30,225 nt of DNA from Paulinella micropora (lineage: Eukaryota; Cercozoa; Imbricatea; Euglyphida), in contig BJOX01000206.1 in the NCBI GenBank assembly GCA_009731375.1, positions 197,535-227,759 of the forward strand, given 5' to 3'. The position numbers and the translations under genes were made by a program. How positions within the stretch are numbered: position 1 is the first letter of the stretch; every line of letters starts with the position of its first letter. Below are positions 18,438 to 26,457 of the stretch, one piece after another. The notes under the pieces are model-generated. The model saw only the letters and a program-made list of their open reading frames with translations. It was not told the origin of the DNA and did not search any database.

Positions 18438-19032
18438 GGGTGGTCCTAGTTGTGGTGCTTGTGGTGGTCCTTGTGGTGCTTGTTGTGGTGGGGCTTGTAT
18501 GTATTGAGGATGGAACTGGGGTGGTGGTAATAACATCAAATTATTTTTTCTATCTTGTTCAAATTTTACATTCTCTATAAGTTTTTGCTCTCTTTTCGCC
18601 TCCCTTATTAATTCTTCTTGTCTTTCTTTAATGTCAGCATTCTCCTTCCTCTCCATTCTTTTCTTCTCATCTTCTGCCTGTTCTCTTAACTTCTTTTTCT
18701 TTTCCTCCTGCTCGTGTATTAGTTCATATTTTTTTAGCAGGTTGTTTTGTATCTGGTTGCGGTTCTCGTGTTCAAGCCGATTGAATTCGGACTTAACTAT
18801 TCGCTCTTTCGTCTTTCGTGTTTTCTTCGTTTTATTGTCCCCTTTCATATATTTCAGAAACAGTTTCGATTTGAAGTGTTGAAAGGTCGTTCGTTTTCTC
18901 GCCAAAGTTGAGATATGCTCGTTTGCCTTTCACTTTGATATATGGTCGGCCATCTTTGGTTTTGTATATCCTCGGAGGTCGTTGTTTTCGCAAAGACTTC
19001 GCCTCCGCACCTCCTCTTCTTAATTTTTTCAT
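18423..19032 (-). CDS. N-terminal part of the virion polyprotein (basic, coiled coil, Pro-Gln linker)
   Basis: Two overlapping frames. From ATG 19032 one encodes a basic start, LRRGGAEAKS, and a compact motif PRIYKTKDGRPYIKVKGKRAY, similar to short basic domains in virion proteins of polinton-like and large DNA viruses. The second frame (open from 18905) is Lys/Glu-rich coiled coil followed by a Pro-Gln-rich tail. The frame changes somewhere in 18835-18905. The start lies just after a TATATACAT stretch (minus strand). The LRRGGAEAKS part is encoded by a copy of the dispersed GC-rich repeat (18995-19014). It ends at the Pro-Gln repeat where the frame breaks into the next entry. Confidence 0.5.
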
Positions 19033-19073
19033 ATGTATATTGTTAGAAAAAAAATTAATATAAGATTTAGTTT

Positions 19074-19122
19074 ATTACATAACCCCAACGGAGGGGGTGC
19101 GGGGGACGAAGGCCCCTGCTAA
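19074..19122 (+). repeat. 48-bp intergenic repeat with GC-rich motif, copy 2
   Basis: ATTACATAACCCCAACGGAGG followed by GGGTGCGG, GGGACGAAGGCCCCTGCTAA. Near-identical to 16981-17028 and again at the 3' end of a minus-strand gene (stop at 19119-19121). Confidence 0.8.
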
Positions 19123-19433
19123 CGAAATTTAACGGCCCCGCCTCGTTGCTTGCCGTATCCTTGCTTCATCGCGGCCTTCGCTACACGGTCCGCATAAGGC
19201 ACTCCGACATCGCTCAGAAAAGTAGCACCCCTTGAAATCAATTGGTTCTTCTTGATAAACCTATTAGCATCCACTATCGCTTTTCCGACCTTCGCCCAAT
19301 TAACTTTGCCTCCTGTTTGTTTCTTTTTTCCCTTCTTCTTTCTGTTTTTCGCACCTCCTGCTTGTGGTATTGAAGGATTGTAGCTGATATTGTATCCCGC
19401 TGGTTGTGAAATAATAACTGGTGATGTTGGCAT
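19119..19433 (-). CDS. Small basic virion protein with three QxGG sites (core or membrane-active peptide candidate)
   Basis: 104 residues. A Gly/Pro N-terminus, then Q-A-G-G-A, a Lys/Arg block (KNRKKKGKKK), Q-T-G-G-K, an amphipathic helical segment (VNWAKVGKAIVDANRFI ... LISRGATFLSDVGVPYAD), and a Gly/Arg end with Q-R-G-G-A near the C-terminus. The QxGG-x sites resemble adenovirus-protease sites ((M/I/L)xGG-x), suggesting processing into two peptides. Small proteins of this kind occur in polinton-like viruses and recall adenovirus core/pVI-type precursors. Start ATG 19433 sits directly after TATATATAC on the minus strand. The assignment to a core or lytic peptide is inference. Confidence 0.6.
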   Translation of the reverse strand: MPTSPVIISQPAGYNISYNPSIPQAGGAKNRKKKGKKKQTGGKVNWAKVGKAIVDANRFIKKNQLISRGATFLSDVGVPYADRVAKAAMKQGYGKQRGGAVKFR

Positions 19434-19442
19434 GTATATATA
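19434..19442 (-). promoter_or_regulatory. TATA-like box abutting the start of the QxGG protein gene
   Basis: Minus-strand TATATATAC immediately followed by the ATG at 19433. Confidence 0.4.
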
Positions 19443-19469
19443 GTTTTTAAGAAATAAATAATAATAAAA

Positions 19470-20284
19470 TTACTTTAAACGAATATTGAAGTTCTTTCGT
19501 AATTCATCAGACACCGCATCAACATACAAAAAGTTAAACCGTTCTTTTGTCGCCTCGTGATATTTTTCAATAAAGTATTCAAGGTCGTAGCCAAGGTCCA
19601 AATGTTTATACACGAGTTCTATTTTATCCTGAGACTGTCCAGGAAAGATAAGAAGGTAGTCTAGCTGTTTAATCGCCTCAGGTCGTAAGTCATTGAGATA
19701 TTGCGAGCTCATAATCACCTTTGACTTATAGTGTCTATTTTTTTTCAACAGGTCGCTCACGGACTTATCCCTTAAACCACTACCCAAATCATCTAACACG
19801 AACCCTACTTCTGGTGTAATGTATTTGCTCGGTCTCGGTGGTTTTTCGCCTCCCTCCTTTTTCTTTTCGTCCTCTTTACCAAAATATAAAAACTTCGGCT
19901 TCGGTTCTTCTTTCTCGTCTTGAACAATCTCGCCTTCTTCTTGCTCTTCGTCAGTTTATCTAACTCGTAATCAATCACACTGTATCCGTCCGTTTTCAAA
20001 TATGTGTATATAGCCATCGGGTTTCCCTTCTTCTTGAAGTGCTTAACCATTTCTTTGTAGATGTAGTCCTTACGTACCGTGCTGGCTATAATGACGATAC
20101 GGGTCTTTTTATCAGTTGCTCGTTTCAGGATTTCAAACACTGCCGTGCTCTTGCCGCTCTTCTTGCGAGCGAGAAGAAAAATATTGGCATACGGTTCATC
20201 AAATAACTTATATCCTTTTGCCAACTTGTCGCCATCTCCGTTTTGCTTAACTGGTCTAACTCGTATATCGTTAATTTTTTCCAT
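19470..20284 (-). CDS. ATPase: FtsK/HerA-type genome-packaging ATPase, one frameshift
   Basis: Pumps DNA into the capsid. From ATG 20284: Walker A in LLARKKSGKST (about residues 33-43), followed by TRIVIIASTVRKDYIY. After a frame change near 19935 (in an AAG-repeat) the other frame runs from an acidic-basic linker into Walker B, GFVLDDLGSGLRD, then KVIMSSQYLNDLRPEA, the sensor-like segment typical of these packaging ATPases, and ends at 19470. About 271 codons in total, the expected size. The ORF ending at 19805 reads out of frame after the break. An ATATAGCG stretch lies just before the start. It shares that short gap with the next upstream gene (stop 20298). Confidence 0.85.
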
Positions 20285-20297
20285 CGCTATATTTTCT

Positions 20298-20668
20298 TCA
20301 AGCCAAAAATTCTAAACAAATAACAATTCTTCCAGCTAGTTGGTCAGTCTCAATACTGCCATTGTCCGTTTTAAGCACTCTAAAACTGTATTGTCCGTCG
20401 GTCCAATTAATAATACCTAAGTTGTAGCTGAGATTGGAAATGTTTGCGGTGTTGCTATCAGCGAATGTGCCAATAATCCCGATGCGGTCCATATAAAGGA
20501 TTTTTGTTTTCGTCGCCGTCACGTCATTCATATAATGGATAAACTCAACATTCATTCTAGTTGGGGTAAAGTTCAATTTAATGGTTTTGTCGAATGTCTT
20601 GCTACCATTAACCCCTCCTGGAAAATCATTACTTAGAAAATAATCTTTTGGAATTTATAGTCTGCCAT
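20298..20668 (-). CDS. Small protein of unknown function, one frame break near its start
   Basis: The continuous ORF starts at 20576, but the same frame is open upstream to about 20655 and encodes sensible sequence (DFPGG, GSKTFDKTIKLNF). A good ATG at 20668 (MADYKF) is one frame off, with a CCAAAAG run between them, so the protein is probably about 121 residues with a one-base indel near 20650. It is beta-rich, with YMNDVTATKTKILYMDRIG and ends in RIVICLEFLA; possibly a small capsid-associated protein. It ends 14 bases before the ATPase start. A GC-rich dispersed repeat (20671-20694) lies immediately upstream of the ATG. Confidence 0.5.
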
Positions 20669-20670
20669 TG

Positions 20671-20726
20671 CGGAGATTTCACCTTCGCACCTCCAATGGT
20701 TTTGATGAAACTTTTTCAAAAGTTTC
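20671..20726. repeat. Composite of GC-rich repeat and palindromic motif
   Basis: GC-rich copy at 20671-20694 (minus strand GGAGGTGCGAAGGTGAAATC) flanked by CCATTG (20665) and CAATGG (20694), then the palindrome TTTTGATGAAACTTTTTC AAAAGTTTC at 20699-20726. It separates two divergent genes (20668- and 20705+). The + strand gene's ATG lies inside the palindrome. Confidence 0.65.
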
Positions 20727-20986
20727 CTATACTAATCTTTATAAACTTTTTATTAATTAATATTTCTGCTCGGACCGCTTGTGATTTCTATTCACGGGTC
20801 AGTGAGAAAAAAAATGAAAGTTGTATGTGGTGTATTCAAAAAGGAATAGAAACCAAATTTAAATGTGTGTATAAACCTTTTAGTGATTGGTGTGTTAGTT
20901 TTGATGAAGCCATTCCTTTAATTTGTTCAGGTAGTGATGCTTCTTGGTATAAAACTCAACTATATGAATGCTCACTTCTTACTTGA
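20705..20986 (+). CDS. Secreted cysteine-rich small protein
   Basis: 93 residues from ATG 20705. Residues 1-22 (KLFQKFPILIFINFLLINIS) form a clear signal peptide: basic start and hydrophobic core. The mature part has seven Cys, including C-M-W-C and D-W-C, loosely like a PSI-type (plexin-semaphorin-integrin) knot. No family could be assigned. It is the only + strand gene inside the minus-strand structural block, and its first codons lie in the palindromic repeat. An extracellular or virion-surface role is inferred. Confidence 0.45.
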   Translation: MKLFQKFPILIFINFLLINISARTACDFYSRVSEKKNESCMWCIQKGIETKFKCVYKPFSDWCVSFDEAIPLICSGSDASWYKTQLYECSLLT

Positions 20987-21319
20987 AGAAGGTGATGGAA
21001 GGCATATTCCAATCAATAGTGTTAAAATACCTACATAAGTGTTGGCTGTCTCGCACGGTAAGTTCTTTTCAGATAGCCTTACGATACAAAGGGTTATAAT
21101 TGCGATAATGATTCCCATTTGAAACAGATACTTAATAAGTCTGCTGTCGGTCTGTCTGTTTTTCATACAACAGCACGACCAGTTATCTTCCAGTTCGTGC
21201 TCTACTTTTTTTTCTTCAGTCTTCAATGAAATATCCAAAACGTGGTTCTTCAACTCTGGTGTTAGTTCGCCATCTGCCATATCAATGAGTGGAGGTGGAG
21301 GGTGTAATCTAGGGGGCAT
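20972..21319 (-). CDS. Small membrane protein with two transmembrane segments
   Basis: 115 residues. A Pro-rich N-terminus, an acidic helix, a W-S-C-C-C-M cluster, then TM1 (LFQMGIIIAIITLCIV) and TM2 (TYVGILTLLIGICL), ending LPSPSSSKK. Small proteins with a DSRL...TM...LP-S-P-S tail recur in polinton-like viruses, where they are thought to be virion membrane proteins. The 3' end overlaps the convergent secreted-protein gene by 15 bases. Confidence 0.55.
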   Translation of the reverse strand: MPPRLHPPPPLIDMADGELTPELKNHVLDISLKTEEKKVEHELEDNWSCCCMKNRQTDSRLIKYLFQMGIIIAIITLCIVRLSEKNLPCETANTYVGILTLLIGICLPSPSSSKK

Positions 21320-21350
21320 TGTTATTACGGATTTCTGCTAATTGGTTTTT

Positions 21351-24300
21351 TTAATAGGCTATATCATTAGTTAGATTATTATTCTGCTTTTCTAAATAAA
21401 TCGCCCTTTCTGATAATTGTTGAACCGCTTTAATTAATGGTGCGATAAACTCGGTATAACACATACCATAATCATAATCGCCGGTTTCAACACATTTATA
21501 TGTATCAGGACTAGCACTTATACCTTTAAATTCACATTCCGCTTTTTGTTTTGGACATTGAACCATTATCGGCTCTTTTGACAATCCTGCAAAATCTAAT
21601 TTATCAATTTCAGACAATACTCCTTCTACCTCTTGTGCTATTAAACCTGCTCTTTGTTTTTTGTTGTTATCAATCATGCGATAGCAGACTGGATTTGATT
21701 TGTTTATAAAATCTAAGCCTAAACATTCTTTTATGTCTTCTTTTTTTCTCCTATCTGAAGGTGCTGTTACGGTTCCCTTACACCATAAATTTCCACTATT
21801 CCCATTCAAAGACATTAACAATTGCTCCGTAGAATTCTCCCACACAAAACCATTGGATGAACTATTATTACATCTAAACCTCATAACAAAATCTGAAATA
21901 CCATTTCCCGCCACTGCTGTTCCATTTGATAAACTTTTGTTTGATCCTGGGGTTGACATATAAATCCCCCAACTTGTATTGGTGACATCATATAAAAATA
22001 TACCTCTATTAGTTGTCCCGTCTGTTTGTCCTTGAATTCCTATTTTCGCTCCATTAGTAGTTGTGGTCGTTAGCAACCCAGAGTATGTAATCCCTGCATT
22101 CGCCGTTAGTAAGCCACTTGTTGTTAATGTTGTTGTTGACATACCCGCATTTGCCGTTAGTAATCCACTCACGGTTGCCGTTGTTGTTGATATACCCGCA
22201 CTAGCCGTTATCAATCCTTTTGTTCATAAAGTCCCGTTTGCCCCATTCAATGACATTAACAATTGCTCATTAGAATTTTTCCACACAAAACCATCTGCCG
22301 AAGCAAACCCAGACCTAAATCTTATAGCAAAGCCTGAAATATCGTTGCCTGCAATCGCAGACCCTCCAGATAGACTTTTACCTGCCCCTGGCTGAGCCAT
22401 ATAAATACCCCATCCTGAGTTGTCTGTATCCCACAGAAATATACCCTGACCATTTCCTCCATCTACTTTATTTTGAATAGATAACTTACAACCGCCATCT
22501 GCCGTTATTAATCCGCTCGCCGTTAATGTTGTTGTAGTCATACCAGCAGTTGCTGTTAATGTAGTTCCCGTTATTGTTCCACCATTTGTTACATTATTTG
22601 AATTCATATCTAAGGCACCATAAAACCGCATACCGCCAGCATTGTTAAAACGGACAATGTCAGACGAAGCACTTTTATTATCCAAAAGTTTTGAAATATA
22701 AAGACCTGCTCCTTTTACATCAAATGCTACATTCGTGAATACATAACCTCGTTGGTTCGCGGTTCCACTTGTAGCAGTATTTAGAGTAAATAAGAAATAT
22801 TGATAATCGCCTGATGTCTGTGAAAAGAATATATCTCCTCCATTTTGGTTTAATATCCTCGCCCCATTATATGTCATATTTCCACCATTAATTATAGTTT
22901 GGTTATTAAAATCGGCGTTGTTCGTTAAAGTTAGATATTTTATCGTAGTGCTCGCCCCATTAAATGTTTTACTTCCTGCTATGGTTTGGTCTGTTGTTAG
23001 TTTCACACAATTGTCATCCAGATATTGCCTATTTACCGCTTCATTGGCATTTTGTGGTGCTCCTAGATTAACAATCCGACTACTATTACAATCTAAGCCA
23101 GTAGCATTAAACCACGAAACAATCGTCCCGTCAATAATAAAACTTATTTTTTTCGCAGAAATTTCAAAGTTGTAATATGTTGCAGTGTTCATATCCAAAC
23201 TAGCAATAGACCCAATATTACTGGTAGAATTGAAAACGATAAATGTGCCTTTTGTTGTTGAATTGATTGAATTTCCCGTTATTTCCACACCACTGCTATA
23301 TGTCTTAATTCCTGCTATGGTTTGGTTTCCTGAGGTTTTGACTGCCGAAGTATCAAGAACAGAAACATCCACACCATCAACCAGATTCACATTTGTTATA
23401 TTTTGATTTCCCATATTTAGCCTCCCGTTATACTAGCAGTGCCGTCTAATCTAAGAAAGGGTGATGCCACGTTTCTCCATTGTCCAGTGCTATAAATGGG
23501 TAGTTGATTATCTGATGCTGTTGTTATAATCACATCGCTATGTGTATCAATACTTCCACTAGCCGACACTTTCGCTGTGTTCGTATCGTGCTCTGATAGC
23601 CAAGTTGTGATAGACCTACCATTTAGTTGATTTACATTTGTTATGCTTTGGCTTTTCATATCAAGACCAGCACTCGCATTTATTATACTACTAAATGTTT
23701 TAATTCCTCCAATGGTTTGGTCTCCTGTTAGTTTAACCACCGAACCATCAACTGCGAGATTTGCGAGATTAATTCCATTATACGTAGAAGCCCCTGAAAT
23801 AGCAAAACCCCCCATATTTAGAGCCCCCGTCATACTGGCAGTGCCGTCTAATCTAAGAAAGCGTGATGCCACATTTCTCCATTGTCCCGTGCTATACATA
23901 AGCAGTTGGTTATCTGCTGGGAAGCCTGTTATTGACACATCGCTGTGGCTATCTACACTTCCAGCTGCTGACACTTTATCATTATTATCATTATGCTCAA
24001 ATATCCATTCATCAACATCTTTGGTATTTAGTAAATTTACATTTGTTATATTCTTCCTTCCCATACTAATATTGCCGAATTCATCCACATTTATCGGAAA
24101 TGTTTTATTTACCCAGTTTATTGAATTATATGTGAGATAACTATTAGTGGCTAGTGGTGCGGTTATGACTACATCAGAGAGTGTGTCAATTGAACCGAGG
24201 GCGGTATTTTTCCATTTGCCTTCTACATCGTTGTAAGTTAAGTATTGTCCGCTCGCTTGTGCGAATATGTTTGTGTCTATCAGATTGTATAAACTGGTTT

Positions 24301-24599
24301 GGTGCGGATTACTTGTATTAGAGCGGTGTTGAGTTGAGGCTTGGACTTCGTCGTTGTCCCTTACTCGTTGCTCTGTGTAGTATAAACGGCTTCCTTCTTT
24401 AATGTCAGCTGTGCTTTTGGTAGATAACCTCGCATCAAATCGGTCGTCAGTGTAATAAAGATTTACGGGGTTCAGCATCTTCTGGCACCCTATCTGTGTT
24501 TAAGCCAATAATATTAGTGTTCGTTAAATCTAAATTTTTTATATCTAGACTATCAACAGCCAACTCATTAAGGCCTAATAAACTTTTGAATTGGCTCAT
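21351..24599 (-). CDS. Phage-like tail-fibre protein with C-terminal S74 intramolecular chaperone (three breaks)
   Basis: About 1,083 codons from ATG 24599. The N-terminus contains NLYYTDDRFDARL and LYYTEQRVRDND, typical of phage fibre N-terminal regions. The middle is beta-repeat (SGLLTANAG, LTGDQTIGGIKTF, ITNVN). The C-terminus is a Peptidase_S74 chaperone: APSDRRKKEDIKE (Ser and Lys of the autocleavage site) and RAGLIAQEVEGVL, which trimerises the fibre and then cuts itself off. Breaks: a frame change near 24480, another near 23415-23420, and an in-frame TGA at 22224-22226. The paralogous internal repeat has Trp at the TGA position (SGNLWCKG), so this is probably a TGG to TGA change. A host-recognition role is inferred. 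Confidence 0.8.
23427..23990 (-). repeat. Internal tandem duplication in the fibre gene
   Basis: The segment encoding SDNQL...YSTGQWRNVAS.FLRLDGTAS.TG appears twice, about 402 bases apart (near 23430-23560 and 23830-23960), with near-identical DNA. A second, more diverged duplication (GIFL...WGIYM...GKSLS ... EQLLMSLNG) has copies near 22225-22440 and 21790-22000. Confidence 0.75.
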
Positions 24600-24700
24600 T
24601 GAACCACTATATAATTAGTTTATTAATAAAAACTTAATAATATTATTTTGTATGATAATATAAACAAATAGAAAATGCAGAGAGTAATAGAGAGGTCGCT
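24600..24700. promoter_or_regulatory. Divergent AT-rich promoter region
   Basis: Between the fibre gene (starting 24599, minus) and the charged protein (24701, plus). Minus strand has CTAATTATATAG just before the fibre ATG; the plus side has TAATATAAAC near 24656. Very AT-rich. Confidence 0.35.
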
Positions 24701-25129
24701 ATGAAGAACCTTGAAAAGGGTTGGGAGGCAAAGAAGAAACAGGCTAAGCAGAGAAAGATTGAAAGGGCGAGGGAACTACTTGCGGAGGAAGATGCTAAGA
24801 ATGTGAAAGAAATGAATGATGACGAAAAGATGGACCACATTACTAAGAAGCAGTTGGCGAAAGATATGATTGAGGGGCGGGACGGTGATAAAAGTGAGGA
24901 AAGCAGCGAAAGCGATGAAGATGTTGAACACGACTTTGTTGATATCGTTGCCCAACGTGTTGCGGGTATGAAATTAAAGACTAAACAGAAAAAAAAGAAA
25001 GTGGTAAAAAAGAAAGTGGAAGAAGAAAGCGAGGACAGCGAAAGCGAAAGCGAGGAAGAAGAGGAAGAGCCTAAGCTTAAGAAAGGCGGTAAGAAATCTA
25101 GCAGTGTTAGCGTAAATGTTTATAATTAA
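24701..25129 (+). CDS. Highly charged protein of unknown function
   Basis: 142 residues, intact. The N-terminal 45 residues form a basic Lys/Arg/Ala helix. The middle is acidic (KSEESSESDEDVEHD), then comes a short globular-looking VDIVAQRVAGMKL, a poly-Lys stretch, a Ser/Glu-rich acidic tract and a Lys-Gly-Gly end. The alternation of basic and Ser-acidic tracts resembles nucleolar or chromatin-binding proteins and some viral DNA-condensing proteins. No family recognised. It stands alone between the fibre and the integrase. Confidence 0.6.
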   Translation: MKNLEKGWEAKKKQAKQRKIERARELLAEEDAKNVKEMNDDEKMDHITKKQLAKDMIEGRDGDKSEESSESDEDVEHDFVDIVAQRVAGMKLKTKQKKKKVVKKKVEEESEDSESESEEEEEEPKLKKGGKKSSSVSVNVYN

Positions 25130-25181
25130 CAACCCGAGAAACCAAAAAAAGAAAACAATGATACATCTAAGATATTTTTAA

Positions 25182-25218
25182 AGTTTTGAAACTTTTGAAA
25201 AAGTTTCACAAAACCTTT
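25182..25218. terminator. Palindromic intergenic motif, copy 4
   Basis: Minus strand GGTTTTGTGAAACTTTTTC followed by AAAAGTTTCAAAAC; the arms GAAACTTTT / AAAAGTTTC pair well. Follows the charged-protein gene end and precedes the integrase. Confidence 0.5.
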
Positions 25219-25326
25219 TGCTGAAAGATTTTTTTAATCTTTCAATATATAACTTTATGCACGACTTATTATTTACTCTTTTATATATTGTGATAAACTA
25301 CCTTTCTATTTTAGTCACATATAGCA

Positions 25327-26379
25327 ATGGACCATAAGCATACATCTACCGATGTAGTCGGTACAGCTATCGCTGTAGGAGATACAGGAAATACACAAAA
25401 TACTGAAGCTGGAGGTGCGGAGGCGGAGTCTCCGCTAAATGAAGAAGAACTTGAAAAACAGAAAATTGAAGAGGCTTCTGAAATACACCATCAATCTAAG
25501 AACCCTAAAAAATGGAATACTATACTAGCTCCTGAGCCTGAACCATTAAGCCAAGTGTTTATTGACCTTATGGATATGTCGAAAATAGCTACTAAGAAAG
25601 GAAACAAAAACTACAATTTTGGTTTAGTAATGATTGATGTTTATTCTCGTCGTGGTTGGATTGAACCGATCAAAAATAAAACAACCAGTGAAGTATTAGA
25701 AGGATAAAAAAAAATGCCTAAACCTAAAAGAATTACATCCGACAACGGCAGTGAATATAAAGGGCAAGTAGCAGAATACTTTAAAGAGAACGGAATTCAA
25801 CACACAACGAACGAAGTTGGCGACCACCGAACTATGGGAATAGTAGATAGATTTATTGGAACAATAAGGAATGATTTAAATTTATGTGGGAAGTTAATGA
25901 TAATTTTATTTGGGTTCCTTACATTAATGAAATTGTTGAAAATTATAATAATACATATCATAATACAATAAAAGCTACACCTATGGAAGTCTATGAGGGT
26001 AAAAAGAAAAATGACCAAGAAATATATAGAGCTGGTCTTATTAATAAATTTCCTAAGGGCTCAACAGTAAGAAAAGAACTAGAAAGAACTGTTTTTAGTA
26101 AAGGCGATGTTCAATACTCAAAGAAAGTATATAGTAAAAGGCAGGAAAGGCTTTAAGTTAATACTCGGTGAAAACGAACTAGTCAGTCCTCAACAATTAT
26201 TAAAGTTCAAAATGAACGAACAACAACCGGACGAAGTTAAACCTCAACTAGCTGATAAAGTAAAGGAAGCAACTAAACAAAAAAAGACATGCCACTTATT
26301 AAAATCACTAAATATAAAACCGGAAAATATCCGTAGTAGTGACAGGATTAGAAAGAAAAAAGAAATAATGGATTTGTAA
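25327..26379 (+). pseudogene. INT: Polinton rve-family integrase, broken by a TAA and two frameshifts
   Basis: Inserts element DNA. ATG 25327 follows ATATAGCA. After a low-complexity N-terminus (including GGAEAES, encoded by a GC-rich repeat copy) the rve fold begins: FIDLMDMS, then VMIDVYSRRGWIEPIKNKT. TAA at 25705-25707 interrupts. The same frame continues with RITSDNGSEYKG and MGIVDRF. The frame then changes near 25880 (NEIVENYNNTYHNT ... ATPMEVYEG) and again near 26130, before a C-terminal region (LVSPQQLLKF ... basic tail) ending at TAA 26379. In the third catalytic position the sequence has Asp (V-D-R-F), 34 residues after the second Asp. That D-R-F form is usual in Polinton-like integrases. 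With three breaks this copy could not make the protein if the sequence is right. Confidence 0.85.
25411..25437 (+). repeat. GC-rich dispersed repeat inside the integrase coding sequence
   Basis: GGAGGTGCGGAGGCGGAGTC then TCCGCTA, the best-preserved copy of the family. It encodes G-G-A-E-A-E-S. The copy at 18995-19014 encodes G-G-A-E-A-K-S in another gene. Confidence 0.7.
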
Positions 26380-26457
26380 GTTATTGATTTAATGCCGGAA
26401 GCTAAGTCAATTCAATAGAAGTAAAATTACAGTAATAAAAAGGGACGATAAACATAT

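Noticed and set aside
18101-18580. Plus-strand Ser/Phe-rich ORFs opposite the Lys-rich polyprotein
   Set aside because: Antisense of Lys/Glu codons gives hydrophobic Phe/Ser runs that mimic membrane proteins.
644-22226. Genome-wide reassignment of TGA to Trp
   Set aside because: Conserved Trp positions in RT, integrase and PolB are otherwise all TGG, and TGA appears as the natural terminator of several genes (virion protein at 14019, secreted protein at 20986). In-frame TAG and TAA breaks also occur. Nonsense changes or local readthrough explain the data better.
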